Shown piece by piece: positions 26,144-35,420 of a DNA stretch of 49,854 nucleotides. The position numbers and the translations under genes were made by a program. The DNA is taken from contig CACJEE010000001.1 in the NCBI GenBank assembly GCA_902592345.1, forward strand, positions 110,038 to 159,891, given 5' to 3'. Below the pieces are notes generated by a model. The model was not told the DNA's origin and searched no databases. It was given only the letters and a program-made list of their open reading frames with translations. Position 1 is the stretch's first letter; every line of letters starts with the position of its first letter. This stretch comes from an uncultured Alphaproteobacteria bacterium (GTDB lineage Bacteria > Pseudomonadota > Alphaproteobacteria > HIMB59 > GCA-002718135).

Positions 26144-28417
26144 ATGTTATCATCTAATTTAGAAAAAACTCTCAGAAATGCATATCAGTTTGCTGCAGAA
26201 AGCAAGCATGAATTTGTAACACTTGAGCATTTACTTAAATCCTTAACTGATGATAAAGATGCATTAAGTGTATTAAAAGCCTGCGGTGTAGAAATAGATA
26301 ATTTAAAAGAAAATTTAGAAGATTTTATCAAAAATGAATTATCAAATTTAACAGAAAATTTTTCTGGAGAGCCAAAGCTTACAAATAGTTTTCAAAGAGT
26401 GCTTCAACGTGCGGCAATTCATGTTCAGTCAAGTGGAAGAGAAAGTGTTACCGGTGCTAATATGATAGTTGCTCTTTTTTCAGAAAAAGAAAGCCATGCA
26501 GTATATTTTTTACATCAGCAAAATATGACCAGACTAGATGCTGTCCAATATATCTCACACGGAATATCTAAAATACAAGAGGATCAGGATGGTGAAGAAA
26601 TTGTTGAAGAAACTACTGATGGTCAACAGCAAAAAAAAGCATCTAAAAAAGCTTTAGATCAGTTTTGTATCAATCTAAATAAGAGATCTCTAGATGGTAA
26701 AATAGATCCTCTTATAGGCAGAAAACTTGAGGTAGAAAGAACTATCCAAATTTTATGCAGGCGACAAAAAAATAATCCAATATTTGTTGGCGATCCTGGT
26801 GTTGGTAAAACTGCAATTGCAGAAGGTCTTGCTAAGAGGATTGTTGAGAAAGATGTACCAGATATCATACTTGATGCTGTAATTTATTCTCTTGATATGG
26901 GTGCTCTTCTTGCAGGTACACGATATAGAGGAGATTTTGAAGAAAGATTAAAAGAAGTTTTAAAAGATTTACAAAAAGAAAAAAAATCAATCTTATTTAT
27001 TGATGAAATACACACTGTAATTGGTGCTGGGGCAACAAGCGGAGGATCAATGGATGCAAGTAATCTTTTAAAGCCATCCTTAAGTAATGGCTCACTTAGA
27101 TGTATTGGGTCAACTACTTACAAAGAGTTCAATAATTATTTTGAAAAGGATAGGGCGCTTGTAAGAAGATTTCAAAAAATTGACATTAAAGAACCAACAA
27201 AAGAAGAGACAATTAAAATCTTAAATGGTCTAAAAAATTATTATGAAGATCATCATCAAATAAAATATTCATCAGATGCAATTATAAGTGCGGTTGAGCT
27301 ATCTAATAAATATATTGGTGATAGAAAGCTGCCGGATAAAGCTATAGATGTTTTAGATGAAGCTGGCGCATCCCAATACCTTTTGCCTAAATCTAAAAGA
27401 AAGAAAACAATAACATCAAAGGATATAGAGTCTGTTGTTTCAATCATGGCAAGAATACCAGCAAAGTCAGTAAATAAAAATGATAAAGAAAATTTAAAAA
27501 ATCTTGATAGGGATCTTAAGAACTTTGTTTTTGGTCAAGATAAAGCTATTGAAGAATTATCTTCTTCCATAAAACTTGCAAGAGCTGGACTTCGTGAAGA
27601 TGGAAAGCCTATAGGTTCATATTTGTTTTCAGGACCAACTGGGGTTGGAAAAACAGAAGTTGCAAGACAATTAAGCAAAACAATGGGTATAAAACTTTTA
27701 AGATTTGATATGTCAGAATATATGGAGAGACATACAGTTAGTCGTTTAATTGGAGCTCCTCCTGGATATGTTGGTTTTGATCAAGGAGGCTTACTTACAG
27801 ATGGCGTAGATCAAAATCCTCATTGTGTGTTGCTTTTGGATGAAATCGAAAAAGCTCACTATGATTTATTTAACATTTTACTCCAAGTAATGGATTACGG
27901 TAAGTTAACTGATCATAATGGCAAATCTGTAGATTTTAGAAACGTTATATTAATAATGACATCTAACGCTGGTGCTATAGATTTATCTAAAAAAAGAATA
28001 GGTTTTAATTCAGCGAGATCAAAAGATGATAATAATGATGCAATAAACAAAATTTTCTCTCCAGAATTTAGAAATAGGATAGATTCAGTCATACACTTTA
28101 ATCATTTGAATAAAGAAATTGTCTTATCAATAGTTGATAAATTTATTATTCAAGTTGAGGCTCAATTGGAAGATAAAGGTGTTTCTTTATCAATTGATAA
28201 AAAAGCAAAAGAATTTCTTGCTGACATTGGGTATGATGAGGTTTACGGAGCAAGAGAACTTGGACGAGTTATACAAGAGAAAGTTAAAAAACCAATGGCA
28301 GAGGAGCTAATTTTTGGAGCATTATCAAAAGGTGGTCATGTAGATATAACAATTGAAAAAAATCAAATATTTCTCAAATACTCATCTAGTCAAGATAAAA
28401 AGAAAGAGTTAGTTTAA
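26144..28417 (+). CDS. clpA: ATP-dependent Clp protease ATP-binding subunit ClpA
   Basis: This 757-residue Hsp100 unfoldase has the N-terminal substrate domain (about 1-145), a first AAA+ domain with GDPGVGKTAIAEGLA and ILFIDEIHTVIGAG, and a second with GPTGVGKTEVARQL and VLLLDEIEKAH. The C-terminal small domain with YGARELGR closes it. There is no ClpB-type middle coiled coil, so it is ClpA. With ClpP it degrades proteins delivered by ClpS. It starts immediately after the clpS stop; its 3' end overlaps the convergent COG3146 gene by four bases. Confidence 0.95.
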   Translation: MLSSNLEKTLRNAYQFAAESKHEFVTLEHLLKSLTDDKDALSVLKACGVEIDNLKENLEDFIKNELSNLTENFSGEPKLTNSFQRVLQRAAIHVQSSGRESVTGANMIVALFSEKESHAVYFLHQQNMTRLDAVQYISHGISKIQEDQDGEEIVEETTDGQQQKKASKKALDQFCINLNKRSLDGKIDPLIGRKLEVERTIQILCRRQKNNPIFVGDPGVGKTAIAEGLAKRIVEKDVPDIILDAVIYSLDMGALLAGTRYRGDFEERLKEVLKDLQKEKKSILFIDEIHTVIGAGATSGGSMDASNLLKPSLSNGSLRCIGSTTYKEFNNYFEKDRALVRRFQKIDIKEPTKEETIKILNGLKNYYEDHHQIKYSSDAIISAVELSNKYIGDRKLPDKAIDVLDEAGASQYLLPKSKRKKTITSKDIESVVSIMARIPAKSVNKNDKENLKNLDRDLKNFVFGQDKAIEELSSSIKLARAGLREDGKPIGSYLFSGPTGVGKTEVARQLSKTMGIKLLRFDMSEYMERHTVSRLIGAPPGYVGFDQGGLLTDGVDQNPHCVLLLDEIEKAHYDLFNILLQVMDYGKLTDHNGKSVDFRNVILIMTSNAGAIDLSKKRIGFNSARSKDDNNDAINKIFSPEFRNRIDSVIHFNHLNKEIVLSIVDKFIIQVEAQLEDKGVSLSIDKKAKEFLADIGYDEVYGARELGRVIQEKVKKPMAEELIFGALSKGGHVDITIEKNQIFLKYSSSQDKKKELV

Positions 28418-29562
28418 TTCTTATAAGGACCAAGAGTTTCCAAATCTTTTTTGTGATAATTAATCATCTTAGTTTCTTCATTAAGGAATTTATTTATCGC
28501 TTTTGAAAATTCTTTTTCTCTTATCCAATGAGCACTCCATGTTTTTTGCGGTAAATAACCTCTACTTAATTTATGCTCTCCTTGTGCGCCTGCCTCGACA
28601 TATTTAATTTTATTTTTAATCGCATAATCTATTGCTTGATAATAACATAATTCGAAATGCAAATAAGGAACTTCAAATTTTGATCCCCAAAGTCGCCCAT
28701 ATAAATGCGTTTTACTTAGAAAATTAAGCGCTGAGGCAACTTTAGTATTATTTTGATAAGCAATCATTAATAAAATTTTATTTTTAAAGTTTTTTAAAAT
28801 ATCCATAAAAAATTCTTTTTTTAAATATGTTGAGCCCCATTTTCTGCCAGTGGTATCAAGGTAACATTCATAAAAAAAATCCAAATCCTGTTTTTGAAGA
28901 TCATCCCCACGTAATAATTTTACATCGAGGTTATTGATTTCTATGCATTGTCTCTCTTTCTTAATTTGTTTTCTTTTTCTAGAAGAAAGAGTTGATAAAA
29001 AATCATCAAAAGATTTATAGTCGTTATTCTCCCAATGAAATTGAATACCTTCTCGTATCATAATTGGCTCTTCACCATCCCACTCATTTGGATTTTTTAT
29101 AAAATTAAAATGTGCCGATGAAACATTTAGTTTTTTAGCCTGTCGTATAATATTATTTATAATGTCCTTAATCTTATCTTTTCTTTTACTTATATTTTTA
29201 TTTATAAATATTCTTTCACCAGTTACAGGAGTAAATGGTATTGCTGATTGCAGCTTAGGGTAATAATTTAATCCATGCCTGTGATAAGCATCTGCCCATG
29301 CATGATCAAAAATATACTCTCCATAAGAATGACTTTTTAAGTAGAGTGGACAAATGGCAATTATTTCAGCATTATCATTATACTCAATATAATGATGAGG
29401 TTTCCAGCCAGTTTGTGAGCAAGCGCTCCCACTTTTTTCTAAGGCAAATAAAAATTCATATTGAATGAAGGGATGATCACTACCAACACACGAATTCCAA
29501 TCCTCTTTTTTAACTTTTTTTAAGCTATCTATAAAAACAAATTCACTCATTGGTGAAATCAT
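28414..29562 (-). CDS. COG3146 GNAT-like acyltransferase (peptidoglycan-type 'DUF482' family)
   Basis: This 382-residue protein belongs to the COG3146 family. The stretches FDHAWADAYHRHGLNYYPKL, IPFTPVTGERI and VEAGAQGEHKLSRGYLPQ match family-conserved blocks. Members have a GNAT/FemAB-like fold and are predicted N-acyltransferases; their acceptors are not established. It starts directly at the end of the RidA gene, so the two are co-transcribed. An internal Met five codons in (MSEFVF) is an alternative start, as no clear ribosome binding site marks either. Confidence 0.8.
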   Translation of the reverse strand: MISPMSEFVFIDSLKKVKKEDWNSCVGSDHPFIQYEFLFALEKSGSACSQTGWKPHHYIEYNDNAEIIAICPLYLKSHSYGEYIFDHAWADAYHRHGLNYYPKLQSAIPFTPVTGERIFINKNISKRKDKIKDIINNIIRQAKKLNVSSAHFNFIKNPNEWDGEEPIMIREGIQFHWENNDYKSFDDFLSTLSSRKRKQIKKERQCIEINNLDVKLLRGDDLQKQDLDFFYECYLDTTGRKWGSTYLKKEFFMDILKNFKNKILLMIAYQNNTKVASALNFLSKTHLYGRLWGSKFEVPYLHFELCYYQAIDYAIKNKIKYVEAGAQGEHKLSRGYLPQKTWSAHWIREKEFSKAINKFLNEETKMINYHKKDLETLGPYKN

Positions 29563-30027
29563 TTATTTTAATTGAACTATAGCATCTATTTCTACTGCAA
29601 TACCTAACGGTAAAGCGTTAGAGCCAACAGCAACTCTAGCATGACGACCTTGATCGCCAAATATTTCAACTAACATATCAGATGCACCATTAATGATCTT
29701 TGGTTGATCAGTAAAATTGTCTTGGCAGTTTACAAAGCCAGTTAATTTAACAAAACTATCCAGTTTATCCCAATCACCCTCAAGTCCAGTTTTTAGAGCA
29801 GCAATTATATTAATGACACACAGTTTAGCAGCCTCTATACCTTCTTCGATAGAAATATCTGATCCCACTTTTCCTTTATAAATGAGCTCTCCGTTCTGAA
29901 CAGGAGCCTGCCCAGATATATATATAGTTTTGCCAATTAATTTATAGGGAACATAATTTGCCAGAGCTTTGGGAAGATCTGGAATATTTAGACCTAAGTT
30001 CTTGATATTTTCATCAAACAAATGCAT
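29563..30027 (-). CDS. RidA family protein
   Basis: This 154-residue YjgF/YER057c/UK114 family protein has YISGQAPVQNGELIYKGKVG in the middle and a C-terminal HARVAVGSNALPLGIAVEIDAIV. That contains the conserved Arg of RidA enzymes, which hydrolyse reactive enamine/imine intermediates. The slightly long form with an extra N-terminal helix is like the COG0251-type members common beside COG3146 genes. It precedes that gene with no intergenic base. Confidence 0.85.
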   Translation of the reverse strand: MHLFDENIKNLGLNIPDLPKALANYVPYKLIGKTIYISGQAPVQNGELIYKGKVGSDISIEEGIEAAKLCVINIIAALKTGLEGDWDKLDSFVKLTGFVNCQDNFTDQPKIINGASDMLVEIFGDQGRHARVAVGSNALPLGIAVEIDAIVQLK

Positions 30028-30072
30028 TAGACACTATATAAAACTTTTTGAGTGAAGGTAAAGGGAACAAAT

Positions 30073-30639
30073 ATGATTAAAAATTTAAAATCTTTATTTC
30101 TAAGCCTAGCAATCTCAACTTTAATTTACGGAGGATCAGTTATGGCAGAAGCAAAAGACATAATACATATGACACTTAAAGATGGTGTTGTAAAAATGGA
30201 AACACGACCTGATTTAGCGCCAAAACATGTTGCGCAAATAAAACAACTAATAAGTGAGGGGCAATACGATGGAGTTGTTTTTCATAGAGTAATTGATGGC
30301 TTTATGGCTCAAACTGGTGATGTTGAATTTGGAAATTCTACCAATGATAAATTCAATATGTCCAGAGCAGGAACGGGAGGGTCTAACTTACCAGATATTC
30401 CTGCTGAATTTTCTGATGCAAATCATGGAAGAGGTGCTGTTTCAATGGCAAGAGCGCAAAATCCTAATAGTGCAAACAGTCAGTTTTTTATTGTCTTTAA
30501 TGATGCTAGTTTCTTAGATGGTCAATATACTGTTTGGGCACAAGTAACTGAGGGTATGGAATTAGTTGATAATATTACTAAAGGGGAACCTCCTCAAGAT
30601 CCTGATAAAATTATTAAAATGGAAATTATTTCAGAATAA
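30073..30639 (+). CDS. Periplasmic cyclophilin-type peptidyl-prolyl cis-trans isomerase
   Basis: This 188-residue cyclophilin has a signal peptide of about 24 residues (MIKNLKSLFLSLAISTLIYG ending near VMAEA). The catalytic block FHRVIDGFMAQTGD contains the key Arg and Gln, and NSQFFIVF and GQYTVWAQV follow. It speeds prolyl isomerisation of exported proteins. The ATG at 30073 is preferred over a GTG at 30052 because AAAGGG lies upstream and it gives a clean signal sequence. It ends two bases from the dipeptidase gene. Confidence 0.85.
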   Translation: MIKNLKSLFLSLAISTLIYGGSVMAEAKDIIHMTLKDGVVKMETRPDLAPKHVAQIKQLISEGQYDGVVFHRVIDGFMAQTGDVEFGNSTNDKFNMSRAGTGGSNLPDIPAEFSDANHGRGAVSMARAQNPNSANSQFFIVFNDASFLDGQYTVWAQVTEGMELVDNITKGEPPQDPDKIIKMEIISE

Positions 30640-30641
30640 TT

Positions 30642-31724
30642 ATGTTTGTTGCAGATTTGCATAATGATCTTGTGCAAAGAATGATGATTGGTGAGGATGT
30701 GACCACAAACACATCCTCAGGCCACACCGATATAGAGCGATTAAAATTATCCTCTATCGATTTAGAAGTGATGATTGTCTGGGCTTCAGAAAAAGAAGCT
30801 AATACAAGTTATTTTGATTTTGCATCTAAAATGTATGATAAGCTAAAAGCATTAAATGCAATTAATGGAGTCACTGTTCCTGTAACACTTGAAGATATTA
30901 AATCTGCAAAAGAAAAGAATGAGCTTTCTCTTCCTATTGGAATGGAAGGGGGAGAGGCGTTAGAAAATAAAATAGAAAATTTAGAATACTTTATTAATGA
31001 AGGACTTTTTTATTTTGGCCCTACATGGAATCATTCACTTGATTGGGTAAGCTCAGGTTACGGGGAAACACATAAAAAAAACTCCCTCAAAACTTTTGGT
31101 TTGAATAAATTTGGTGTTGAGGTAATTCATACATGTCAAGAAAACAATGTACTTATTGATGTTTCCCATATTGGGGAGAAAAGCTTTTGGGATGTATTAG
31201 AAAATTCAAAAAAACCAATTATTGCTTCTCATTCAAGTGTTGATAAATTATGTCCGCATTTTAGAAATTTAAAAGATGACCAGATTAAAGCTATTAAAGA
31301 TGTGAAAGGATTAATTGGTTTAAATCCATATCCTTTTTTTATTGATCCAACTTTTAAAGTCAGAGAGGAAAAAATAAGAAATCAATATAGAGAGCAGCTA
31401 AATGAAATTGCCAATAAACAAGAAACTACTGCAGGTAAATGGATTGCAAAACAACACTTTCTTCAAAAAAAATTATCAGAAGTTTGTCCAAGTATAAGTG
31501 TGTTTGTTGATCACATTGAATATATTGCTAAGTTGATTGGCATTGATTACGTTGGAATAGGTAGTGATTATGATGGTCTTGACTGCCTACCTCAACATTG
31601 GCATGATTGTATGGACCATATGATAATATCCGAAGAATTGGATAAAAGAGGTTATTCATCAGACTCCATTGAAAAAATTATGGGTAAAAATATTTTAAGA
31701 GTACTAGAGGAAGTATGGACTTAG
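30642..31724 (+). CDS. Membrane dipeptidase-like M19 metallopeptidase
   Basis: This 360-residue M19 (renal dipeptidase) family protein has zinc ligands in DLHND at residues 5-9, GMEGGEAL with the bridging Glu, SHSS, and GSDYDG near the C-terminus. M19 enzymes cleave dipeptides, including those with D-residues at the C-terminal side. No signal peptide is seen, so it is probably cytoplasmic. It sits directly after the cyclophilin gene; its end overlaps the convergent LysE gene by 21 bases. Confidence 0.85.
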   Translation: MFVADLHNDLVQRMMIGEDVTTNTSSGHTDIERLKLSSIDLEVMIVWASEKEANTSYFDFASKMYDKLKALNAINGVTVPVTLEDIKSAKEKNELSLPIGMEGGEALENKIENLEYFINEGLFYFGPTWNHSLDWVSSGYGETHKKNSLKTFGLNKFGVEVIHTCQENNVLIDVSHIGEKSFWDVLENSKKPIIASHSSVDKLCPHFRNLKDDQIKAIKDVKGLIGLNPYPFFIDPTFKVREEKIRNQYREQLNEIANKQETTAGKWIAKQHFLQKKLSEVCPSISVFVDHIEYIAKLIGIDYVGIGSDYDGLDCLPQHWHDCMDHMIISEELDKRGYSSDSIEKIMGKNILRVLEEVWT

Positions 31725-32327
31725 AGTATTATACAAAATAATTATTGATATGAATATTAATACAGCGCCCGAAATATTTTGAATAATCTTTGTATTATTT
31801 TCTAGAAATTGCTTTAATCCAAATCCTGTAACTATAATTGTTAATATGATGTACCATAAACCATCAATGGATGAAGCAATGAGTACCATTGTAAGTTTGA
31901 TAAAATTAGTAGAAGAAATTTCGATAAATTGTGAAAATATAGCTGCAAACCAAATTAAAATTTTAGGATTTAAAATAGAAATTGCAAACCCTTGCATAAA
32001 AGAATTAACACTTTTTTGCTTATCTTGGATTGAAAGCTTTTGTCCAGTGTCACGCAAAAAGAGAATGCCAAGCACTAATAAAAATACACTTCCACAAAAT
32101 TGAATAGTGTTAAATAAAAATATATTATTAATTAATATGATTTGTAACCCTGCTACTGAAACCCCAGCATAAATACCTATACCTATTGCGTGACCGACCG
32201 AACTTAGTATTCCTGATACTCTTCCATACTTAATAGAATTTCTAATAATTAAGGCCATAGACGGCCCGGGTGACATAGCTCCAACGATACAAATTGTTGC
32301 AAATTGTACCCAAAACCAATTACTCAT
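31704..32327 (-). CDS. LysE family amino-acid/metabolite exporter
   Basis: This 207-residue membrane protein has about six hydrophobic segments. The N-terminal signature GAMSPGPSMALIIRNSIKYGR is typical of the LysE/RhtB family. It probably exports an amino acid or homoserine lactone-like compound; the substrate is unknown. It starts one base after the stop of pdxJ on the same strand and may share its transcript. Confidence 0.85.
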   Translation of the reverse strand: MSNWFWVQFATICIVGAMSPGPSMALIIRNSIKYGRVSGILSSVGHAIGIGIYAGVSVAGLQIILINNIFLFNTIQFCGSVFLLVLGILFLRDTGQKLSIQDKQKSVNSFMQGFAISILNPKILIWFAAIFSQFIEISSTNFIKLTMVLIASSIDGLWYIILTIIVTGFGLKQFLENNTKIIQNISGAVLIFISIIILYNTLSPYFL

Positions 32328-32328
32328 A

Positions 32329-33063
32329 TTATCTTTGAGTTATTTGTTTGTATTTATTAACTGTTTCTTTAAGTCCAAAATCAAATGCATCACAAACTAG
32401 AGCATGACCAATTGACACCTCTTTTATTCTAGGAATATTTTTAAGAATAAAATCTAAATTATCTAGATTCAAATCATGTCCAGCATTCAGTTCTATATTG
32501 GGAAATTCTTTTTCTAAATATTGAGTAACTTCATTATAGGGTGCAACTGCTAATATTTTATCATTCTGATAGTTTTTTGCGTAATCATAAGTGTACAATT
32601 CTACTCTATCTGGTTTAATATTTTCTAGGTTTGATAGTGTTTTAATGGATGGATTGATGAAAATTGAGACACGAATATTATTGTCTTTAAGTCTCTTAAT
32701 AACTTCCATGAGAAAGTCTTTATTTTTTTCACAATCCCAACCAAATGAAGATGTAAGTGCTTCTGGTGGGTCAGGAACTAAAGTTACTTGATCTGGCGAA
32801 ACATCAATAACTTTTTCAATAAATTCATCGGAGGGATATCCCTCAACATTAAATTCAATTTTTTCATATTCATTTGTAAGATTTTTTAATATTTTCAAAT
32901 CTGAAAATTTTGCATGCCTTTCATCAGGTCGAGGGTGAACTGTTATACCATCAGCACCATATTCAATACATTTCTTACTAATGTTATATAAGTTTGGCAG
33001 GTCTGCATCTCTTGCATTTCTTATTAAGGCAAACTTATTTACGTTAACACTTAAAAAAGTCAT
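32329..33063 (-). CDS. pdxJ: Pyridoxine 5'-phosphate synthase
   Basis: This 244-residue TIM-barrel enzyme has the PdxJ blocks VNVNKFALIRNARDADLP, YGADGITVHPRPDERHA, FNVEGYPS, PDQVTLVPDPPEALTSS and the C-terminal SIGHALVCDAF. It condenses 1-deoxyxylulose 5-phosphate with 3-amino-2-oxopropyl phosphate to pyridoxine 5'-phosphate. The HPRPDERHA form (rather than HLREDRRH) is a known variant. It lies between a GST gene (three bases upstream) and lysE. Confidence 0.9.
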   Translation of the reverse strand: MTFLSVNVNKFALIRNARDADLPNLYNISKKCIEYGADGITVHPRPDERHAKFSDLKILKNLTNEYEKIEFNVEGYPSDEFIEKVIDVSPDQVTLVPDPPEALTSSFGWDCEKNKDFLMEVIKRLKDNNIRVSIFINPSIKTLSNLENIKPDRVELYTYDYAKNYQNDKILAVAPYNEVTQYLEKEFPNIELNAGHDLNLDNLDFILKNIPRIKEVSIGHALVCDAFDFGLKETVNKYKQITQR

Positions 33064-33066
33064 ATA

Positions 33067-33714
33067 TTATATTTCTTTACCATAAGTTTTTAACATCCAC
33101 TCTTGCACCTTTGTATGGTGATGAACTGTATAATGGATATTTTTTAATTTAGGATAGTTGTCTACAATTGTAGTTGGTATGCCATCAATTATTCCTGATG
33201 TAAGCCATCCTAATAATCGCCACATAGCAATATCTGCAATAGTCATTTTATTTTCCACAAACCATTCTGATGTTTCTTGAGATAAAATATTTTCAAGATA
33301 TTTAAACCATCTGGGTAAAAGTTTATTTTTTAATAGCAATCTATCTTCTATTTTTTTTTGTTCATCTTTTTCTCTTATTGTTGGGCTTACTATATTTGTT
33401 ATGTCTGTAGCTGCATCTATAATTTGATCAATTTTTGCAGCATTAATATTGTCATTTGAGTAAAGATTAGAAATCTTTCCGCAATATCTGGCAATGGCTC
33501 CAGTTTGACCTATTATCTCCCCATCTACTTCTATGACAGGTAATTGATGGAAAGGTACTCTTTTTCCATTTGGTAAAAAACCAGTTTTAATCATGTTGAT
33601 AAATTCATCTCTTGAAATTCTAACATCTTCAAAAGGTATATTGCTTATGTACAAAGATACTCTGAGCACTTCAGCTCTCCAAAAAGGTGTGTGACTATAA
33701 TAAACTTTGATCAT
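33067..33714 (-). CDS. Glutathione S-transferase family protein
   Basis: This 215-residue protein has a thioredoxin-like N-terminal domain with LPVIEVDGEIIGQTGAIARY, the cis-Pro and Glu/Ser-Gln-Thr glutathione-binding block of GSTs. A helical C-terminal domain follows, with MTIADIAMWRLLGW. It is close to sigma-type GSTs. The substrate is unknown. It is the first gene of the minus-strand GST - pdxJ - lysE group, transcribed away from a long inverted repeat. Confidence 0.85.
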   Translation of the reverse strand: MIKVYYSHTPFWRAEVLRVSLYISNIPFEDVRISRDEFINMIKTGFLPNGKRVPFHQLPVIEVDGEIIGQTGAIARYCGKISNLYSNDNINAAKIDQIIDAATDITNIVSPTIREKDEQKKIEDRLLLKNKLLPRWFKYLENILSQETSEWFVENKMTIADIAMWRLLGWLTSGIIDGIPTTIVDNYPKLKNIHYTVHHHTKVQEWMLKTYGKEI

Positions 33715-33797
33715 TGAATTTCGATTCTATCTTATAAATAGATTTTTTTCTTTATTTTTTCAGCAATAAAGCAAAGTACTTATTTATGTAATAAAAT

Positions 33798-33881
33798 TCT
33801 CTAAAAGGTTTAACGAGTCTGGTATTTTTTTCCGATTTCTACCTTTGCACAAATACCAGACTCGACCTTAAAAATTAGAGA
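33798..33881. repeat. Long imperfect inverted repeat in a divergent intergenic region
   Basis: The core is a perfect 14-bp stem: CGAGTCTGGTATTT at 33814-33827 with AAATACCAGACTCG at 33851-33864 around a 23-base loop. The stem extends outward through AAGGT/ACCTT and TCTCTAA/TTAGAGA after small internal loops, covering about 84 bases. It is much more GC-rich than its surroundings and lies between the GST gene and a small membrane-protein gene. No T tract follows on either side, so it is not a plain terminator. It could be a structured RNA, a 5' leader element or a protein-binding site. Confidence 0.7.
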
Positions 33882-33934
33882 GAATCATAATTTCATAGCT
33901 TATAATAACTAATAAATAAAATATAGGAGGTTAT

Positions 33935-34336
33935 ATGATTGAATCGGCTGGAGGTATGATACCTTTTCTTTGCCATGTGTTTCTTATTTTATTCGGTGGG
34001 TTTTTTGGTTTAAATTTAGCTTTTAATAAAAATTTTGTGAAAAGTAATATTGGTTTTCCATCCAAGGATGCAATGTATATGGGCAGACCTCTAGGATTTA
34101 TGATGACTGGTATGGTTTTAATGTTGATTGCTACATTATTTCAAATTGGTGGCTTCGCTTCATCAAATGAAGTTATAGGGGTTTTATTTATTTTTACTCT
34201 TTTAGCTTTTTGTTATAACCTTGCTACAACTTTGAAAATATTAGAGAGTTTTGATGGTAATGATTGGCCAATAAAACATGCAATAAGACCATTGATACCG
34301 ATGGTAGCAATTTTAATAAGATATTTTAGTTTGTAA
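33935..34336 (+). CDS. Small four-helix membrane protein of unknown function
   Basis: This 133-residue protein has four hydrophobic segments (about residues 7-26, 53-70, 80-97 and 117-131). I do not recognise the family. A strong AGGAGG ribosome binding site precedes the ATG and an efficient terminator follows, so it looks like a well-expressed monocistronic gene. Its 5' region contains the long inverted repeat at 33798-33881. No motifs point to a function. Confidence 0.8.
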   Translation: MIESAGGMIPFLCHVFLILFGGFFGLNLAFNKNFVKSNIGFPSKDAMYMGRPLGFMMTGMVLMLIATLFQIGGFASSNEVIGVLFIFTLLAFCYNLATTLKILESFDGNDWPIKHAIRPLIPMVAILIRYFSL

Positions 34337-34346
34337 TTGAAATAAT

Positions 34347-34377
34347 AAAAAGCACTCCTAAAGGAGTGCTTTTTTTT
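34347..34377 (+). terminator. Intrinsic terminator
   Basis: AGCACTCC pairs with GGAGTGCT (extended by flanking A/T pairs) around TAAA and is followed by seven T residues. It ends the transcript of the small membrane-protein gene. Confidence 0.9.
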
Positions 34378-34430
34378 ATGATTTAGGTGGTAACAAGAGT
34401 CGAGCTTGGATCTAACGGTTTACTAAATCA

Positions 34431-34850
34431 TTAACATTTATCGTTAATCATCTCATCTTTTCTCATAGGCATTGAGTCTATTAAATCAAACAATCTTAAA
34501 TAAATTTTATCATCATTGCTAAAGTCTTTAATCATTCCATCATATCCGATTAACCAGATACCATATTTATTATTAATAAACTCTGGTTTTGCATAATCTT
34601 TATTTTTAAATTTTTCATAAAAAATTATTTCTAAATTTCTGTCCTCAATTTCACATTTATTATCAGATATGAATTTTTTACTTTTAATAAATATTTGATC
34701 TTCTTGTTTGTCATAAGAGATAACGAGTAATCTTTTTTCCCAACTTAATTCTGATATTTGTTTTGCCATTATTTGTATGCTTATAAAGGAAAATAGTAAT
34801 ATAATTATGTATTTCACTAAAATACTATTTGTGGAAGTTTTAGGAAACAA
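34431..34850 (-). CDS. DUF4174 domain protein, secreted or membrane-anchored
   Basis: This 139-residue protein has an N-terminal hydrophobic segment (about 11-28) followed by the DUF4174 pattern. It starts with ELSWEKRLLVISYDKQEDQ, has an aromatic-rich middle ending in GIWLIGYDGMIKDFSND, and closes with FDLIDSMPMRKDEM. The family has a thioredoxin-like layout, usually without a CxxC, and its function is unknown. It lies six bases after a cupredoxin gene, so a shared periplasmic, possibly copper- or redox-related role is plausible. Confidence 0.8.
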   Translation of the reverse strand: MFPKTSTNSILVKYIIILLFSFISIQIMAKQISELSWEKRLLVISYDKQEDQIFIKSKKFISDNKCEIEDRNLEIIFYEKFKNKDYAKPEFINNKYGIWLIGYDGMIKDFSNDDKIYLRLFDLIDSMPMRKDEMINDKC

Positions 34851-34856
34851 TAAATT

Positions 34857-35360
34857 TTAATTGTAATTGATATTGATTTCAGCAATCATACCACTTTCGT
34901 AATGACCAGGCACATTACAAGCAGCTTCTAGTTTCATTTCACTATTAAATTTCCATATAATTTCACCGCTCTTATTTGGCTCTAATAACACACTGTTGGA
35001 ATGTGAATGAGCCATACTATGATCAGTTTTTGCCATTTCTTTCATTTTCTCGTAATCAATTTTATTCCCTAATAAAATTTCATTTTCCATCATTGCCATC
35101 ATTTCAGGTTGGTGGTTTAAATGCATTTTTTTTGTTGCTATGTTAAATTCATGAACAAGTGATCCATAATTGTGGACTAAAAATTTAATTGTTTCATCTT
35201 TTTTTATATTAATTTTAGTTGGCTCAAAATAACTATCATACATTTTTATTTCAATAACCCTATCTATCTCAGAGGATTTACCCTTTTCTCCTATATGATT
35301 CATAGAAGCTGCAAATCCTAGATTGGGGACAAAAAAAAGTAAAAAAACAAAAATTTTCAT
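34857..35360 (-). CDS. Periplasmic cupredoxin-like protein
   Basis: This 167-residue protein has a signal peptide MKIFVFLLFFVPNLGFAA. The type 1 copper set is visible: His in NYGSLVHEFN and the Cys-His-Met loop ACNVPGHYESGM. Between them an insertion rich in Met and His (HLNHQPEMMAMM, and KTDHSMAHSHSN) could bind extra copper. It resembles copper-handling cupredoxins rather than electron carriers. It is co-transcribed with the DUF4174 gene. Confidence 0.85.
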   Translation of the reverse strand: MKIFVFLLFFVPNLGFAASMNHIGEKGKSSEIDRVIEIKMYDSYFEPTKINIKKDETIKFLVHNYGSLVHEFNIATKKMHLNHQPEMMAMMENEILLGNKIDYEKMKEMAKTDHSMAHSHSNSVLLEPNKSGEIIWKFNSEMKLEAACNVPGHYESGMIAEININYN

Positions 35361-35420
35361 AATATCTAATGATTAATTAGTTCATGATTTAAGCATTTCA
35401 ATACAAAATATTTATATCAA

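Noticed and set aside
34381-34430. Second structured element downstream of the small membrane gene
   Set aside because: GATTTAG and CTAAATC can pair at the edges, but the interior does not extend the stem, so it is too weak to list.
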